Shown here piece after piece: positions 27,494 to 35,682 of a stretch of DNA of 64,000 nucleotides. Under the pieces are notes generated by a model. That model had not been told where the DNA came from and made no database searches. It worked only from the letters and a program-made list of their open reading frames with translations. The stretch is from Arthrobacter sp. EPSL27. GTDB lineage: Bacteria; Actinomycetota; Actinomycetes; Actinomycetales; Micrococcaceae. Position 1 is the first letter of the stretch. Every line of letters starts with the position of its first letter. A program made the position numbers and the translations under genes. The stretch lies in assembly GCF_001512305.1 (NCBI RefSeq), contig NZ_LNUT01000004.1, positions 1,105,392 to 1,169,391 of the forward strand. The letters run 5' to 3'.

Positions 27494-28861
27494 ATGGCCT
27501 CTCAACGAGGAGAGTCGGCGGCACCCGCCGCGGCGCCGGTCAAGAAGCGCAAGCGCATCGACAAGTCCCACTATCTTTACATTGCGGTCATCGCCGCCGT
27601 GATCCTCGGCGCCCTGGTGGGCCTGATGTTCCCCGAGGTCGGCAAGTCCATGAAGCCCCTCGGCGACGGGTTCATCAAGCTCATCAAGATGATGATCGCC
27701 CCGGTCATCTTCTGCACCATCGTCCTGGGCATCGGCTCCATCGCCAAGGCGGCCACCGTGGGCAAGGTGGGCGGCCTGGCGCTGGGCTACTTCATGGTGA
27801 TGTCCACCTTCGCGCTGGCCATCGGCCTCGTGGTGGGCAACCTGATCCACCCGGGCGAGGGCCTCAAGCTCGCGCCCTATGACCCGAACAAGAAGGCTGC
27901 CACCGACAGCACGGTCGACTTCCTGCTGGGTATCATCCCGGGCGACATCCCGGTCCTGCCGACCCTTCTCGCCGCGTTGCTGGTCGGTTTCGCCCTCCAG
28001 CAGATGGGTGCACAGGGCGCCCCGATCCTCAAGGCCGTCGGCCATGGCCAGGCCCTCGTGTTCCGCATCCTCGTGATGATCATGTGGCTCGCCCCGGTAG
28101 GCGCCTTCGGCGCGATTGCCGCCGTCGTCGGTGCCACCGGCTTCCAGGCCATCGTCAGCATGGCGACCCTGATGGGCGCCTTCTACATCACCTGCGCCCT
28201 GTTCATCGCCGTGATCCTCGGCGGCCTGCTCAAGGTCGTCGCCGGCGTCAACATCTTCCGGCTCATGAAGTACCTCGGCCGCGAATACCTGCTGATCTTC
28301 TCCACCTCCTCCTCCGAGGCCGCCCTGCCGCGCCTCATCGCGAAGATGGAACACCTGGGTGTGTCCAAGCCGGTAGTCGGCGTCACCGTCCCCACCGGCT
28401 ACTCCTTCAACCTCGACGGCACCGCCATCTACCTGACCATGGCCTCGCTGTTCGTCGCCAACGCCATGGGCACCCCGCTGGACCTCGGCGCCCAGGTCTC
28501 CCTGCTGATCTTCATGATCATCGCCTCCAAGGGCGCTGCCGGTGTCACCGGCGCCGGCCTGGCCACCCTCGCTGCCGGACTCCAGGCCCACAAGCCGGAG
28601 CTGCTGGGCGGCGTCGGCATGATCGTCGGCATCGACCGCTTTATGTCCGAGGCCCGCGCACTGACCAACTTCACCGGCAACGCCGTTGCCACGGTCCTGA
28701 TCGGCACCTGGGTCAAGGAGATCGACGGCGGACGGGTGGAGCGGGTTCTCGCCGGCAACGAGCCGTTCGACGAGCAGACCATGATCGCCGGCCACGCCGC
28801 GGACGACTCCGCCGCAGACGCCACCCCGGAGCCCGCACGCCCGGTGCTCGCCAACGCCTGA
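27494..28861 (+). CDS. dctA: C4-dicarboxylate:H+/Na+ symporter (DAACS family)
   Basis: 455 aa from ATG 27494 with AAGGAG 7 nt upstream. It takes up succinate, fumarate or malate. About eight membrane helices plus two re-entrant hairpins, with the serine-rich STSSSEAALPRL and the substrate/cation motif RALTNFTGNAVATV near the C-terminus. The stretch LLGIIPGDIPVLPTLLAALL appears shorter by several residues than the usual IIP...VLQ loop of DctA. It is divergent from the two-component system across 139 bp, where CCATC-N6-GATGG (27402-27417) is a weak candidate regulator site. Confidence 0.92.
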   Translation: MASQRGESAAPAAAPVKKRKRIDKSHYLYIAVIAAVILGALVGLMFPEVGKSMKPLGDGFIKLIKMMIAPVIFCTIVLGIGSIAKAATVGKVGGLALGYFMVMSTFALAIGLVVGNLIHPGEGLKLAPYDPNKKAATDSTVDFLLGIIPGDIPVLPTLLAALLVGFALQQMGAQGAPILKAVGHGQALVFRILVMIMWLAPVGAFGAIAAVVGATGFQAIVSMATLMGAFYITCALFIAVILGGLLKVVAGVNIFRLMKYLGREYLLIFSTSSSEAALPRLIAKMEHLGVSKPVVGVTVPTGYSFNLDGTAIYLTMASLFVANAMGTPLDLGAQVSLLIFMIIASKGAAGVTGAGLATLAAGLQAHKPELLGGVGMIVGIDRFMSEARALTNFTGNAVATVLIGTWVKEIDGGRVERVLAGNEPFDEQTMIAGHAADDSAADATPEPARPVLANA

Positions 28862-28870
28862 CCCGCAGCG

Positions 28871-28908
28871 GGGCTGCGGCGGGGGGAGCAGTTCCCCCGC
28901 CGCAGCCC
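28871..28908 (+). terminator. dctA terminator, first hairpin
   Basis: 15-bp GC stem (GGGCTGCGGCGGGGG / CCCCCGCCGCAGCCC) with an 8-nt loop, just after the dctA stop. Confidence 0.75.
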
Positions 28909-28930
28909 GCCGCCGCGCAACCCCCTGGAA

Positions 28931-28965
28931 CCGCCCGGATGCAGCCTCGCATCCGGGCGGTTTTT
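28931..28965 (+). terminator. Rho-independent terminator after dctA
   Basis: 12-bp stem CCGCCCGGATGC / GCATCCGGGCGG with loop AGCCTC and a T5 tail (28961-28965). This is the clearest intrinsic terminator in the window. Confidence 0.92.
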
Positions 28966-28977
28966 GGTGCAGGAGGG

Positions 28978-29006
28978 TCAACCTTCGGGTTCTACCAGAA
29001 GGTTGA
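28978..29006 (+). promoter_or_regulatory. Hairpin in the parA leader region
   Basis: 9-bp stem TCAACCTTC / GAAGGTTGA with an 11-nt loop, just after the dctA terminator. No T-tail. The rest of the 28966-29206 gap holds the 15-nt repeats and no clear -35/-10 pair. Confidence 0.45.
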
Positions 29007-29108
29007 GGCTCGCCCGGGGCGGCCGGTGGACATGTCCGCAGAGTTCCGCACTGTTCCCTGTAACCTTGGGAGGAACAGAACCGGCTGGGAGCCCAGCGGC
29101 GGCAGCAT

Positions 29109-29168
29109 ATGGGCACCATCGTCAGGCAAGACCAGTCAGGGCAAGACCAGTCAAGGCAAGACCAATAG
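29109..29168 (+). CDS. Possible 19-codon leader peptide upstream of parA
   Basis: ATG 29109 opens a short frame ending in TAG at 29168, 38 bp before parA. Its last 15 codons are three 15-nt units ending (R/G)QDQS(G/R). The ribosome site is weak (GGGAGCCC is 18 nt or more away). Translation is unproven; it may just be repeat DNA that happens to be open. Confidence 0.25.
   Translation: MGTIVRQDQSGQDQSRQDQ
29124..29168 (+). repeat. 15-nt tandem repeat (3 copies) upstream of parA
   Basis: AGGCAAGACCAGTCA, GGGCAAGACCAGTCA and AGGCAAGACCAATAG stand in direct succession, differing at 1-3 positions. Confidence 0.88.
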
Positions 29169-29206
29169 CCACCACCATCACCGTCATCGAAAGTGTGGAT
29201 AGATAC

Positions 29207-30106
29207 GTGAGCAGCGAACAGGGTTCAGCAACTCTGGAAGGCACCGAACTCGATCTGGAAGACGCCGTTATGGGCCCCACCGGGCGCCCTCAACGCGACT
29301 TTCCGGAGCCCGCGCCGCTGTCCTCCCACGGCCCCGCCCGGGTCATCGCCATGGTTAACCAGAAGGGCGGAGTGGGTAAAACCACTTCCACCATCAACCT
29401 GGCCGCCGCGCTGGCCGAATACGGCCGCCGCGTGCTGCTGGTCGACTTCGATCCGCAGGGCGCCCTCTCCGCGGGCCTCGGCATCAATCCCCACGAGCTG
29501 GACCTCACGGTCTACAACGTCCTGATGGACCGCAAGGTCAACATCCGCGACGCCATCCACAAGACCGGCGTCGAAAACGTGGACCTGCTGCCGGCCAACA
29601 TCGACCTCTCCGCCGCGGAAGTCCAGTTGGTGAACGAGGTGGCCCGCGAACAGGTACTGGACCGGGCGCTTAAGAAGGTCGAGGACGACTACGACGTCGT
29701 CCTGATCGACTGCCAGCCCTCCCTCGGCCTGCTCACGGTCAACGCGCTGACTGCCGCCCACGGCGTCATCATCCCGCTCATCTGCGAGTTCTTCGCCCTG
29801 CGTGCCGTGGCGCTGCTGGTGGAGACCATCGACAAGGTCCAGGACCGGCTGAACCCGCGGCTGCAGGTGGACGGTGTCCTGGCCACCATGTACGACGCCC
29901 GCACCCTGCACAGCCGCGAGGTGATCTCCCGCCTGGTGGAAGCCTTCGGGGACAAAGTCTTCGAGACGGTCATCAAGCGGTCCATCAAGTTCGCCGATGC
30001 CACGGTCGCCGCCGAGCCCATCACCAGCTACGCCGGCAACCACGTCGGCGCCGACGCCTACCGCAACCTGGCCAAAGAGCTCATTTCGCGCGGCGGCGCG
30101 CCCTAG
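29207..30106 (+). CDS. parA: ParA/Soj-type chromosome partitioning ATPase
   Basis: 299 aa from GTG 29207; GTG 29195 is in frame too and neither has a strong ribosome site. The first ~45 residues are an acidic extension. The deviant Walker A is AMVNQKGGVGKTTSTINLAA, Walker A' is LLVDFDPQGALSAGLG and Walker B is VVLIDCQPSLGLLTVNAL. It sits directly before scpA-scpB as in Rv1708-Rv1710, so it is the Soj-like ATPase linked to the SMC-ScpAB condensin rather than the oriC parAB pair. No parB follows. Confidence 0.92.
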   Translation: MSSEQGSATLEGTELDLEDAVMGPTGRPQRDFPEPAPLSSHGPARVIAMVNQKGGVGKTTSTINLAAALAEYGRRVLLVDFDPQGALSAGLGINPHELDLTVYNVLMDRKVNIRDAIHKTGVENVDLLPANIDLSAAEVQLVNEVAREQVLDRALKKVEDDYDVVLIDCQPSLGLLTVNALTAAHGVIIPLICEFFALRAVALLVETIDKVQDRLNPRLQVDGVLATMYDARTLHSREVISRLVEAFGDKVFETVIKRSIKFADATVAAEPITSYAGNHVGADAYRNLAKELISRGGAP

Positions 30107-30114
30107 CCGGGGCC

Positions 30115-31038
30115 CTGCCCGGGTCAGCGATCCAAGGCACAGCCATCCAAGACACAGCTATTCACGGCACAGGAATTCAAGGGACAGCCGCTCAGGGCAC
30201 TGCTCTGCCCGCTCCGGAGCTCGCGCCGTCCGGGAAGAAACCGGGCTTCGAGGTCCGGCTCGCCAACTTCACCGGCCCGTTCGACCTGCTGCTGGGCCTG
30301 ATCTCCAAGCACCAGCTGGACATCACGGAGGTGGCGCTGTCCACGGTCACCGATGAGTTCATCAAGTACATCAAGGGCCTGCAGCAGCTGGGCGAGGAGT
30401 GGGCGCTGGATGAGGCCAGCGAGTTCCTGGTCATCGCCGCCACCCTCCTGGACCTCAAGGCGGCCCGGCTCCTGCCCGCCGGCGCGGTCGAGGACGAGGA
30501 GGACATCGCGCTGCTGGAAGCCCGCGACCTGCTCTTCGCCCGGCTCCTGCAGTACAAGGCCTTCAAGCAGGTGGCCGGCATGATGGGCGACACCCTGGAC
30601 CTCGAGGCCGGCCGGTATCCGCGGCAGGTCGCGCTGGAAGGCCACTTCGCGGCGCTCCTGCCGGAGCTCCTCTGGCGGCACACGCCGGAGCAGTTCGCAC
30701 GCCTGGCAGAGTCCGCGCTGAAGCCCAAGGAGGCTGCGCCCACCGAGGTTGGCCTGGCCCACCTTCACGGCACCCCCGTCAGCGTCAAGGAACAAGCCGA
30801 AATTTTGGGCGGGCGGCTGCGGGCCGGCACGCCGCTCACCTTCCGGGCGCTGACTGCCGACGCCGAATCCACCCTCGTCGTCGTCGCCCGCTTCCTGGCG
30901 CTGCTGGAGCTGTTCCGGGACAAGGCGGTAGCCTTCGAACAGTTGCTTCCGCTGGGGGATCTGACGGTCCGCTGGACCGCCGGCGCCGAGGGCTGGAGCA
31001 GTGACCACCTGAGCGAAGAGTACGAGGAGCAGCCGTGA
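30115..31038 (+). CDS. scpA: Segregation and condensation protein A; start codon unclear
   Basis: The kleisin subunit of the SMC-ScpAB complex. The conserved N-terminus FEVRLANFTGPFDLLLGLIS begins at about 30250, and the frame continues to SNHLSEEYEEQP-like Asp/Glu-rich end at 31038. From the previous in-frame stop at 29671 to GTG 30331 the frame has no ATG, GTG or TTG. GTG 30331 falls inside the conserved domain and would delete GPFDLLL. CTG 30115, 8 nt after the parA stop, gives 307 aa, a usual length, so it is used here; ATC 30130 or ATT 30160 are other options. A single-base sequencing error could also hide a normal start. Residues 6-30 are a pentapeptide-like repeat (AIQGT AIQDT AIHGT). 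Confidence 0.82.
   Translation: MPGSAIQGTAIQDTAIHGTGIQGTAAQGTALPAPELAPSGKKPGFEVRLANFTGPFDLLLGLISKHQLDITEVALSTVTDEFIKYIKGLQQLGEEWALDEASEFLVIAATLLDLKAARLLPAGAVEDEEDIALLEARDLLFARLLQYKAFKQVAGMMGDTLDLEAGRYPRQVALEGHFAALLPELLWRHTPEQFARLAESALKPKEAAPTEVGLAHLHGTPVSVKEQAEILGGRLRAGTPLTFRALTADAESTLVVVARFLALLELFRDKAVAFEQLLPLGDLTVRWTAGAEGWSSDHLSEEYEEQP
30130..30204 (+). repeat. 15-nt tandem repeat (5 copies) at the 5' end of scpA
   Basis: Units ATCCAAGGCACAGCC, ATCCAAGACACAGCT, ATTCACGGCACAGGA, ATTCAAGGGACAGCC and GCTCAGGGCACTGCT follow each other exactly, encoding AIQGT-like pentapeptides in the scpA frame. The region is noticeably less GC-rich than its surroundings. Confidence 0.9.
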
Positions 31039-31703
31039 ACCAGACCGGACCCGGACAGGCCGCCGGCCAGGGGGAGCCCGCCGACGTCGGGAGCCTCCCC
31101 GGCGGAGCCCGCGCCGCCCTGGAAGCGGTGCTGATGGTGATCGACCAGCCGGCCACTGCGGCCGAGCTCGCCGCCGGGCTCAACCTGACCGTCGACGTCG
31201 TCGAGGGGCTGCTCGCGGACCTGCAGCAGGAGTATAACGGCTATACTGGAAAGGCCCCGGATGTGGACAGCGCCAGTTCCCAAGGCGTGACGGCCACCCC
31301 CCGGGGCTTTGAATTGCGGAATATCGCCGGAGGCTGGCGGATCTATTCGCGCGCGGAGTTCGCCGACATTGTCGCCGGCTTCGTGCTTGAGGGACAGACA
31401 GCCAGGCTGACGCAGGCGGCGCTCGAAACGCTCGCCGTAATCGCTTACCGCCAGCCCGTTTCCAGGGCGCGGGTGTCTGCAATTCGAGGAGTCAATGTTG
31501 ACTCTGTCGTGCGGACGCTGACGCAGCGGGGGCTGATCGAGGACTCGGGAACCGATCCCGAATCCGGGGCCATCCTGTACCGCACGACGTCGTATTTCCT
31601 CGAACGGATGGGAATCGGCTCGGTGGCGGAACTGCCGCAACTTTCCCCCCATCTGCCGGGGCTGGAAGGCATCGAAGAGTTTTACGACGCAGGACGAATG
31701 TAG
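31035..31703 (+). CDS. scpB: Segregation and condensation protein B
   Basis: 222 aa, GTG 31035 overlapping the scpA stop by 4 nt. Two winged-helix domains: ALEAVLMVIDQPATAAELAA near the N-terminus and ALETLAVIAYRQPVSRARVS with IRGVNVDSVVRTLTQRGLIE in the second. It dimerises and binds ScpA to load the SMC condensin. Order scpA-scpB-rluB-cmk-der is standard in Actinobacteria. Confidence 0.94.
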   Translation: MNQTGPGQAAGQGEPADVGSLPGGARAALEAVLMVIDQPATAAELAAGLNLTVDVVEGLLADLQQEYNGYTGKAPDVDSASSQGVTATPRGFELRNIAGGWRIYSRAEFADIVAGFVLEGQTARLTQAALETLAVIAYRQPVSRARVSAIRGVNVDSVVRTLTQRGLIEDSGTDPESGAILYRTTSYFLERMGIGSVAELPQLSPHLPGLEGIEEFYDAGRM

Positions 31704-31825
31704 GCAGGACAGATGCAGGCGCAACAGCCTGCGCACAAGTATCCACCGGGGCGGAAACGTTTCGCCCCGGCCGGCGGGTGCTGTCGGGAGACAGCTGCCG
31801 CCGGCCACCAAACGAAGGACGGGTC

Positions 31826-33082
31826 ATGACACAGGCGGGACGCCAGGGTTCACCACGTAACGGTTCGGGACGCAACAGTGCCGGACAAAACAATGCCGGA
31901 AACAACAGGGCAGGACGCCCTGCACAGGGCGGCGCGCCGCGCGGAGCCCAGGGCAAGGGCAGCCGCAGCGGGGGAGCAGGCTACGCGGGCGGAGACCGCC
32001 CGTTCAAGCGCCCCAAGCCGCGCGAAGAAGCCTTCATCGACCCGGACCTCCAGGGCCCCGAGTCGTCCGCGGCATCGGCTGGAAAGAAGCCCGGCGCCGG
32101 GGACTGGAAGTCCAAGGCTCCCTCCGGCAAGGAAGCAGCCCGCAAAGCCGCCGCCCGCAAGCCCGGCGCCGGCAAGACCCCCGGCACGCCGGGAGCACTC
32201 AAGCCCAAGCCCCGAGTCGGCACCGGAGCGGCCAAGGCCGCCGGTTCCCGCGTGTTCGGCAGCGAACGCTTCGGCCAGAACCTCGGGCCCGTGCGCAAGC
32301 CTGCCCGCAAGCGCGGTCCCCGCGCCGAGGTGCCCCAGTCCGACCTGCACGACCAGGACGGCATCCGCCTGCAGAAGGTCATGGCCTCGGCCGGCGTCGC
32401 CTCACGGCGTGTGTGCGAGGAAATGATCGCAGAGGGCCGGGTTGAGGTTGACGGCCAGGTGGTCACCGAACTCGGCGTCCGCGTCGACCCCAAGACCGCC
32501 GTGATCCACGTCGACGGGCTCCGCATCCAGCTCGACGAGAACATGGTCTACATGGTGTTCAACAAGCCCAAGGGCGTTGTCTCCACCATGGAGGACCCGG
32601 ACGGCCGCCCGTGCATCAGCGACTTCGTGCGCAACAACCACGGCGAACGCCTGTTCCACGTCGGACGCCTCGACGTCGCCACCGAAGGGCTGCTGCTGCT
32701 GACGAACGACGGCGAACTCGCCAACCGCCTGACGCACCCGTCCTACGAGGTCCCCAAGACCTACCTGGTGCAGGTCCGCGGGCCGTTCCCGCAGGGCATC
32801 GGCGCGGAACTGAAGGCCGGCGTCGAACTCGAAGACGGCATCGCGTCGGTGGACTCCTTCCGGCTCGTGGACTCCACCCCGGGCCACGTGCTGATCGAGG
32901 TCGTGCTGCACTCGGGCAAGAACCGGATTGTCCGCCGCCTGTTCGACGCGGTCGGATTCCCCGTGCTGCGCCTGGTCCGCGTGAAGGTCGGCCCCATCGG
33001 CCTGGGCGACCAGCGCCAGGGCAGCATCCGCAACCTCGGCAAGCAGGAAGTCGGCCACCTGCTGGCATCCGTAGGGCTGTAG
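31826..33082 (+). CDS. rRNA pseudouridine synthase, RsuA/RluB family
   Basis: 418 aa from ATG 31826 (GAAGGACGGG upstream). The catalytic half starts near residue 175 with the S4 domain GIRLQKVMASAGVASRRVCE. The active-site Asp lies in HVGRLDVATEGLLLLTNDGE, and HSGKNRIVRRLFDAVGFPV follows. This half matches RluB, which modifies 23S rRNA. The first ~170 residues are a Lys/Arg/Gly/Ala-rich disordered extension, common in actinobacterial RluB. Its first part (GSGRN SAGQN NAGNN RAGRP) comes from 15-nt repeats. Confidence 0.9.
   Translation: MTQAGRQGSPRNGSGRNSAGQNNAGNNRAGRPAQGGAPRGAQGKGSRSGGAGYAGGDRPFKRPKPREEAFIDPDLQGPESSAASAGKKPGAGDWKSKAPSGKEAARKAAARKPGAGKTPGTPGALKPKPRVGTGAAKAAGSRVFGSERFGQNLGPVRKPARKRGPRAEVPQSDLHDQDGIRLQKVMASAGVASRRVCEEMIAEGRVEVDGQVVTELGVRVDPKTAVIHVDGLRIQLDENMVYMVFNKPKGVVSTMEDPDGRPCISDFVRNNHGERLFHVGRLDVATEGLLLLTNDGELANRLTHPSYEVPKTYLVQVRGPFPQGIGAELKAGVELEDGIASVDSFRLVDSTPGHVLIEVVLHSGKNRIVRRLFDAVGFPVLRLVRVKVGPIGLGDQRQGSIRNLGKQEVGHLLASVGL
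31862..31921 (+). repeat. 15-nt degenerate tandem repeat (4 copies) in the rluB-like gene
   Basis: GGTTCGGGACGCAAC, AGTGCCGGACAAAAC, AATGCCGGAAACAAC and AGGGCAGGACGCCCT are consecutive, coding GSGRN/SAGQN/NAGNN/RAGRP. Confidence 0.75.
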
Positions 33083-33084
33083 GC

Positions 33085-34194
33085 ATGTCCGCCTTTCGCA
33101 CCCACGGCCGCGGCCACCTCAACGGCCCGGTGGTGGTCCTGGGGACCGGCCTCCTGGGCACCAGCATCGGGCTGGGACTGCGGGGCCGCGGGGTGGCAGT
33201 CTTCCTGTCCGACCCGTCGCCCACCAACCAGGCCGTCGCCGTCGACATCGGCGCCGGCCTGCCCTTGGCGCGCCTTGACGGCGAGCAGCCCGAACTCGTG
33301 GTGGTCGCCGCGCCGCCGGACGTCACCGCGGATGTGGTGGCGAAGGCCCTGGCCGACTACCCGGAGGCCACCGTCGTCGACATCGCCAGCGTCAAGGCCG
33401 GCATCCAGGCCGACCTCCGCGCGCGGCGCGCCGACCTGGTCCGCTACGTGGGGACCCACCCGATGGCGGGCCGCGAAAAGTCGGGGCCCGTCGCTGCACG
33501 CGGCGAGCTCTTCACCTCCATGCCGTGGGTGATCTGCCCCTCGGAGGAGACCGGCCCGCATGCCCTGCAGGCCGCACGCTCACTCGCCGGGGACCTGGGC
33601 GCCGTCGTCTCCGAATTTGGAGCCGAGGAACACGACGAGGCGGTCGCGCTCGTCTCGCACCTTCCCCAGGTGGTGTCCTCCCTCGTGGCCAGCCGGCTGC
33701 AGGGCACGCCCCTGCACGCTTTGTCCCTGGCCGGCAACGGCCTGCGGGATGTCACCCGGATCGCGGCGAGCGACCCGACCCTGTGGGTGCAGATCCTCGG
33801 CGCCAACGCCGGCAAGGTGGTGGAGATCCTGCACGGGGTCCGCGAGGACCTCAACCGGCTCATCGACACATTGGAGGATCCGGCTGCGCCCGGCGCGCGG
33901 CTTGACCTCGCCCAGCTCATCAGCGAGGGCAACGCCGGGCAGTCCCGCATCCCGGGCAAGCACGGCGGGCCCCCGCAGGCTTACTCCTGGCTGACGGTCC
34001 TGGTGGATGACACCCCCGGCCAGATCGCCCGGCTCCTGACCGAGATCGGCGAAATCGGCGTCAACCTCGAAGACCTCCGGCTGGACCACTCCTCCGGACA
34101 GAACGTGGGCATGGTGGAAATCTCCGTGCTGCCCAACAAACACGAAATGCTAATCGAAGCCCTCAATGACCGTGGATGGCGGGTACTCCAGTAA
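33085..34194 (+). CDS. tyrA: Prephenate dehydrogenase with ACT domain
   Basis: 369 aa, ATG 33085, 2 nt after the preceding stop. It makes 4-hydroxyphenylpyruvate (or tyrosine from arogenate) from prephenate with NAD(P). The NAD-binding motif VVVLGTGLLGTSIGLGLRGR is near residue 15. The conserved THPMAGREKSG and the active-site region HLPQVVSSLVASRL follow. The C-terminal ~75 residues (LTVLVDDTPGQIARLLTEIG) form an ACT domain, likely for tyrosine feedback. Stop and cmk start overlap as TAATG. Confidence 0.92.
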   Translation: MSAFRTHGRGHLNGPVVVLGTGLLGTSIGLGLRGRGVAVFLSDPSPTNQAVAVDIGAGLPLARLDGEQPELVVVAAPPDVTADVVAKALADYPEATVVDIASVKAGIQADLRARRADLVRYVGTHPMAGREKSGPVAARGELFTSMPWVICPSEETGPHALQAARSLAGDLGAVVSEFGAEEHDEAVALVSHLPQVVSSLVASRLQGTPLHALSLAGNGLRDVTRIAASDPTLWVQILGANAGKVVEILHGVREDLNRLIDTLEDPAAPGARLDLAQLISEGNAGQSRIPGKHGGPPQAYSWLTVLVDDTPGQIARLLTEIGEIGVNLEDLRLDHSSGQNVGMVEISVLPNKHEMLIEALNDRGWRVLQ

Positions 34195-34922
34195 TGACCC
34201 AGGAACTTCTTGAAACCGTGGACATCCTCCGTCCCGGAAAAAGCCTTGTCGTGGCAATCGACGGGCCGTCCGGTTCGGGCAAGTCCAGCGTCAGCAAAGA
34301 GGTGGCACGCCGGCTCAGGCTGGCCTACCTCGACACCGGCGCCATGTACCGTGCCCTGACCTGGTTCTGTCTGGACAGCGGCACCGACCTGGCCGACGCC
34401 GCCGCCGTCGAGGCCGCAGCCGAGAACCTCCAGCTGGACATCAGCACCAGCCCGCTGGAGGAATATGTGCGCGTCGGCGGCACCGACGTCACCCTCGCGA
34501 TCCGCGAGCCCTCGATCTCAGCCGCCGTCAGCGCGGTCGCCACCACCCTCGGCGCCCGCACCGAACTGATCCGCCGGCAGCGCGCACTGATCGAACAGCA
34601 CCACCGCCGCATGGTGGTGGAAGGCCGGGACATCACCACCGTCGTCGCGCCCCACGCCGAAGTCCGGATGCTGCTGACCGCCAGCGAAGAGGCCCGGCTC
34701 CGCCGCCGCGGCATCCAGCTCGGCGGCAGCCAGAGCGCTGAGCAGCTCGCCGCCCAGGTCACGCAGCGCGACGCGAAGGACTCCACCGTCGTGAACTTCA
34801 CCCGCGCCGCGGACGGGGTAGTGACGCTGGACTCTTCGGACCTCGACTTCGCCGAGACCGTCGACGCGGCACTGAGCATCGTGGACCGGGTGGTCAACCA
34901 CCAGGACTTCAGCCGTGACTGA
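34194..34922 (+). CDS. cmk: Cytidylate kinase
   Basis: 242 aa from ATG 34194. It phosphorylates CMP and dCMP. P-loop VVAIDGPSGSGKSSVSKEVA, then LDTGAMYRALTWF, the substrate site VEGRDITTVVAPHAEVRMLL and RDAKDSTV. Full length for bacterial CMP kinase. Coupled to tyrA upstream and overlapping plsC downstream by 8 nt. Confidence 0.95.
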   Translation: MTQELLETVDILRPGKSLVVAIDGPSGSGKSSVSKEVARRLRLAYLDTGAMYRALTWFCLDSGTDLADAAAVEAAAENLQLDISTSPLEEYVRVGGTDVTLAIREPSISAAVSAVATTLGARTELIRRQRALIEQHHRRMVVEGRDITTVVAPHAEVRMLLTASEEARLRRRGIQLGGSQSAEQLAAQVTQRDAKDSTVVNFTRAADGVVTLDSSDLDFAETVDAALSIVDRVVNHQDFSRD

Positions 34923-35682
34923 TCCCAGGCAGCAGCAGGCCGCCCGGGCCCAGTCCGACGTCCGGGTGCCGGCCCGGTGGACCACGCTCTGGAGCCGGCC
35001 CGTGGGATGGACCCTGGACCACGTCCTCTACCGGACCTCGGTCACGGGACGGTCCAACGTCCCCGCCACCGGCCCGGTGATCTTCGCCGGAAACCACATC
35101 AGCTTCCTGGACGGGCCGGTGATGTTCGGCGCGTCCCCGCGGGCCATGCACATCCTGGTGAAGAAGGAGATGTTCTCCGGCTTCCTCGGCAAAGTCCTCC
35201 AGGCCTCCGGCCAGCTGGCGGTGGACCGCACCGGCGACCGGGGCGCCCTCCTCGCGGCCAAGGGCGTCCTCGACGCCGGCCGGTGCGTGGGCATCCTGCC
35301 CGAGGGCACGCGGGGAAACGGAGAGGCGGCCGCCATCAACAAGGGCGTGGCCTGGCTCGCGCTGAACTCCGGTGCGACAGTGGTGCCTGTCGCCATCCTC
35401 GGCACCCGGACCGGCTCCGAACACCGCGACGCCGTGCCCCGGCTGCGCCGGCGGCTGCACGTCAGCTTCGGCGGAGCCCTCAATGTCAGCCGCAGGCCCG
35501 GAGAGACCGGGCGTGTTTCAATGGACAGGGCCGGCACCGAGATCCGCGCCGCGCTGGCCCGCCACGTCCAGGACTCAATCCAAAGAACCGGGCAGCCCCT
35601 GCCCGACGCGGATTCCCCGCAAGAACGTCATGAAGCAGTAGCCGGGACGCCGGCAGATCACCCCCTAAGGAATGTGCAATGA
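34915..35682 (+). CDS. 1-Acyl-sn-glycerol-3-phosphate acyltransferase (PlsC family)
   Basis: 255 aa, GTG 34915. The acyltransferase motifs are [18 protein letters not shown] (HxxxxD catalytic pair) and [20 protein letters not shown]. It would acylate lysophosphatidate at the membrane in phospholipid synthesis. Overlaps cmk by 8 nt and der by 4 nt, so it is embedded in the operon. A second PlsC-type gene lies at 51947, so the two may have different acyl donors or roles. Confidence 0.9.
   Translation: MTDPRQQQAARAQSDVRVPARWTTLWSRPVGWTLDHVLYRTSVTGRSNVPATGPVIFAGNHISFLDGPVMFGASPRAMHILVKKEMFSGFLGKVLQASGQLAVDRTGDRGALLAAKGVLDAGRCVGILPEGTRGNGEAAAINKGVAWLALNSGATVVPVAILGTRTGSEHRDAVPRLRRRLHVSFGGALNVSRRPGETGRVSMDRAGTEIRAALARHVQDSIQRTGQPLPDADSPQERHEAVAGTPADHPLRNVQ

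Noticed and set aside
28966..30106. parS centromere site near parA
   Set aside because: No copy or near-copy of the 16-bp TGTTTCACGTGAAACA palindrome was found around parA.
30106..30331. Programmed -1 frameshift fusing ParA to ScpA
   Set aside because: The scpA frame is open through the end of parA, but no slippery heptamer or downstream structure was found, so it is kept only as a remote option for the missing start.
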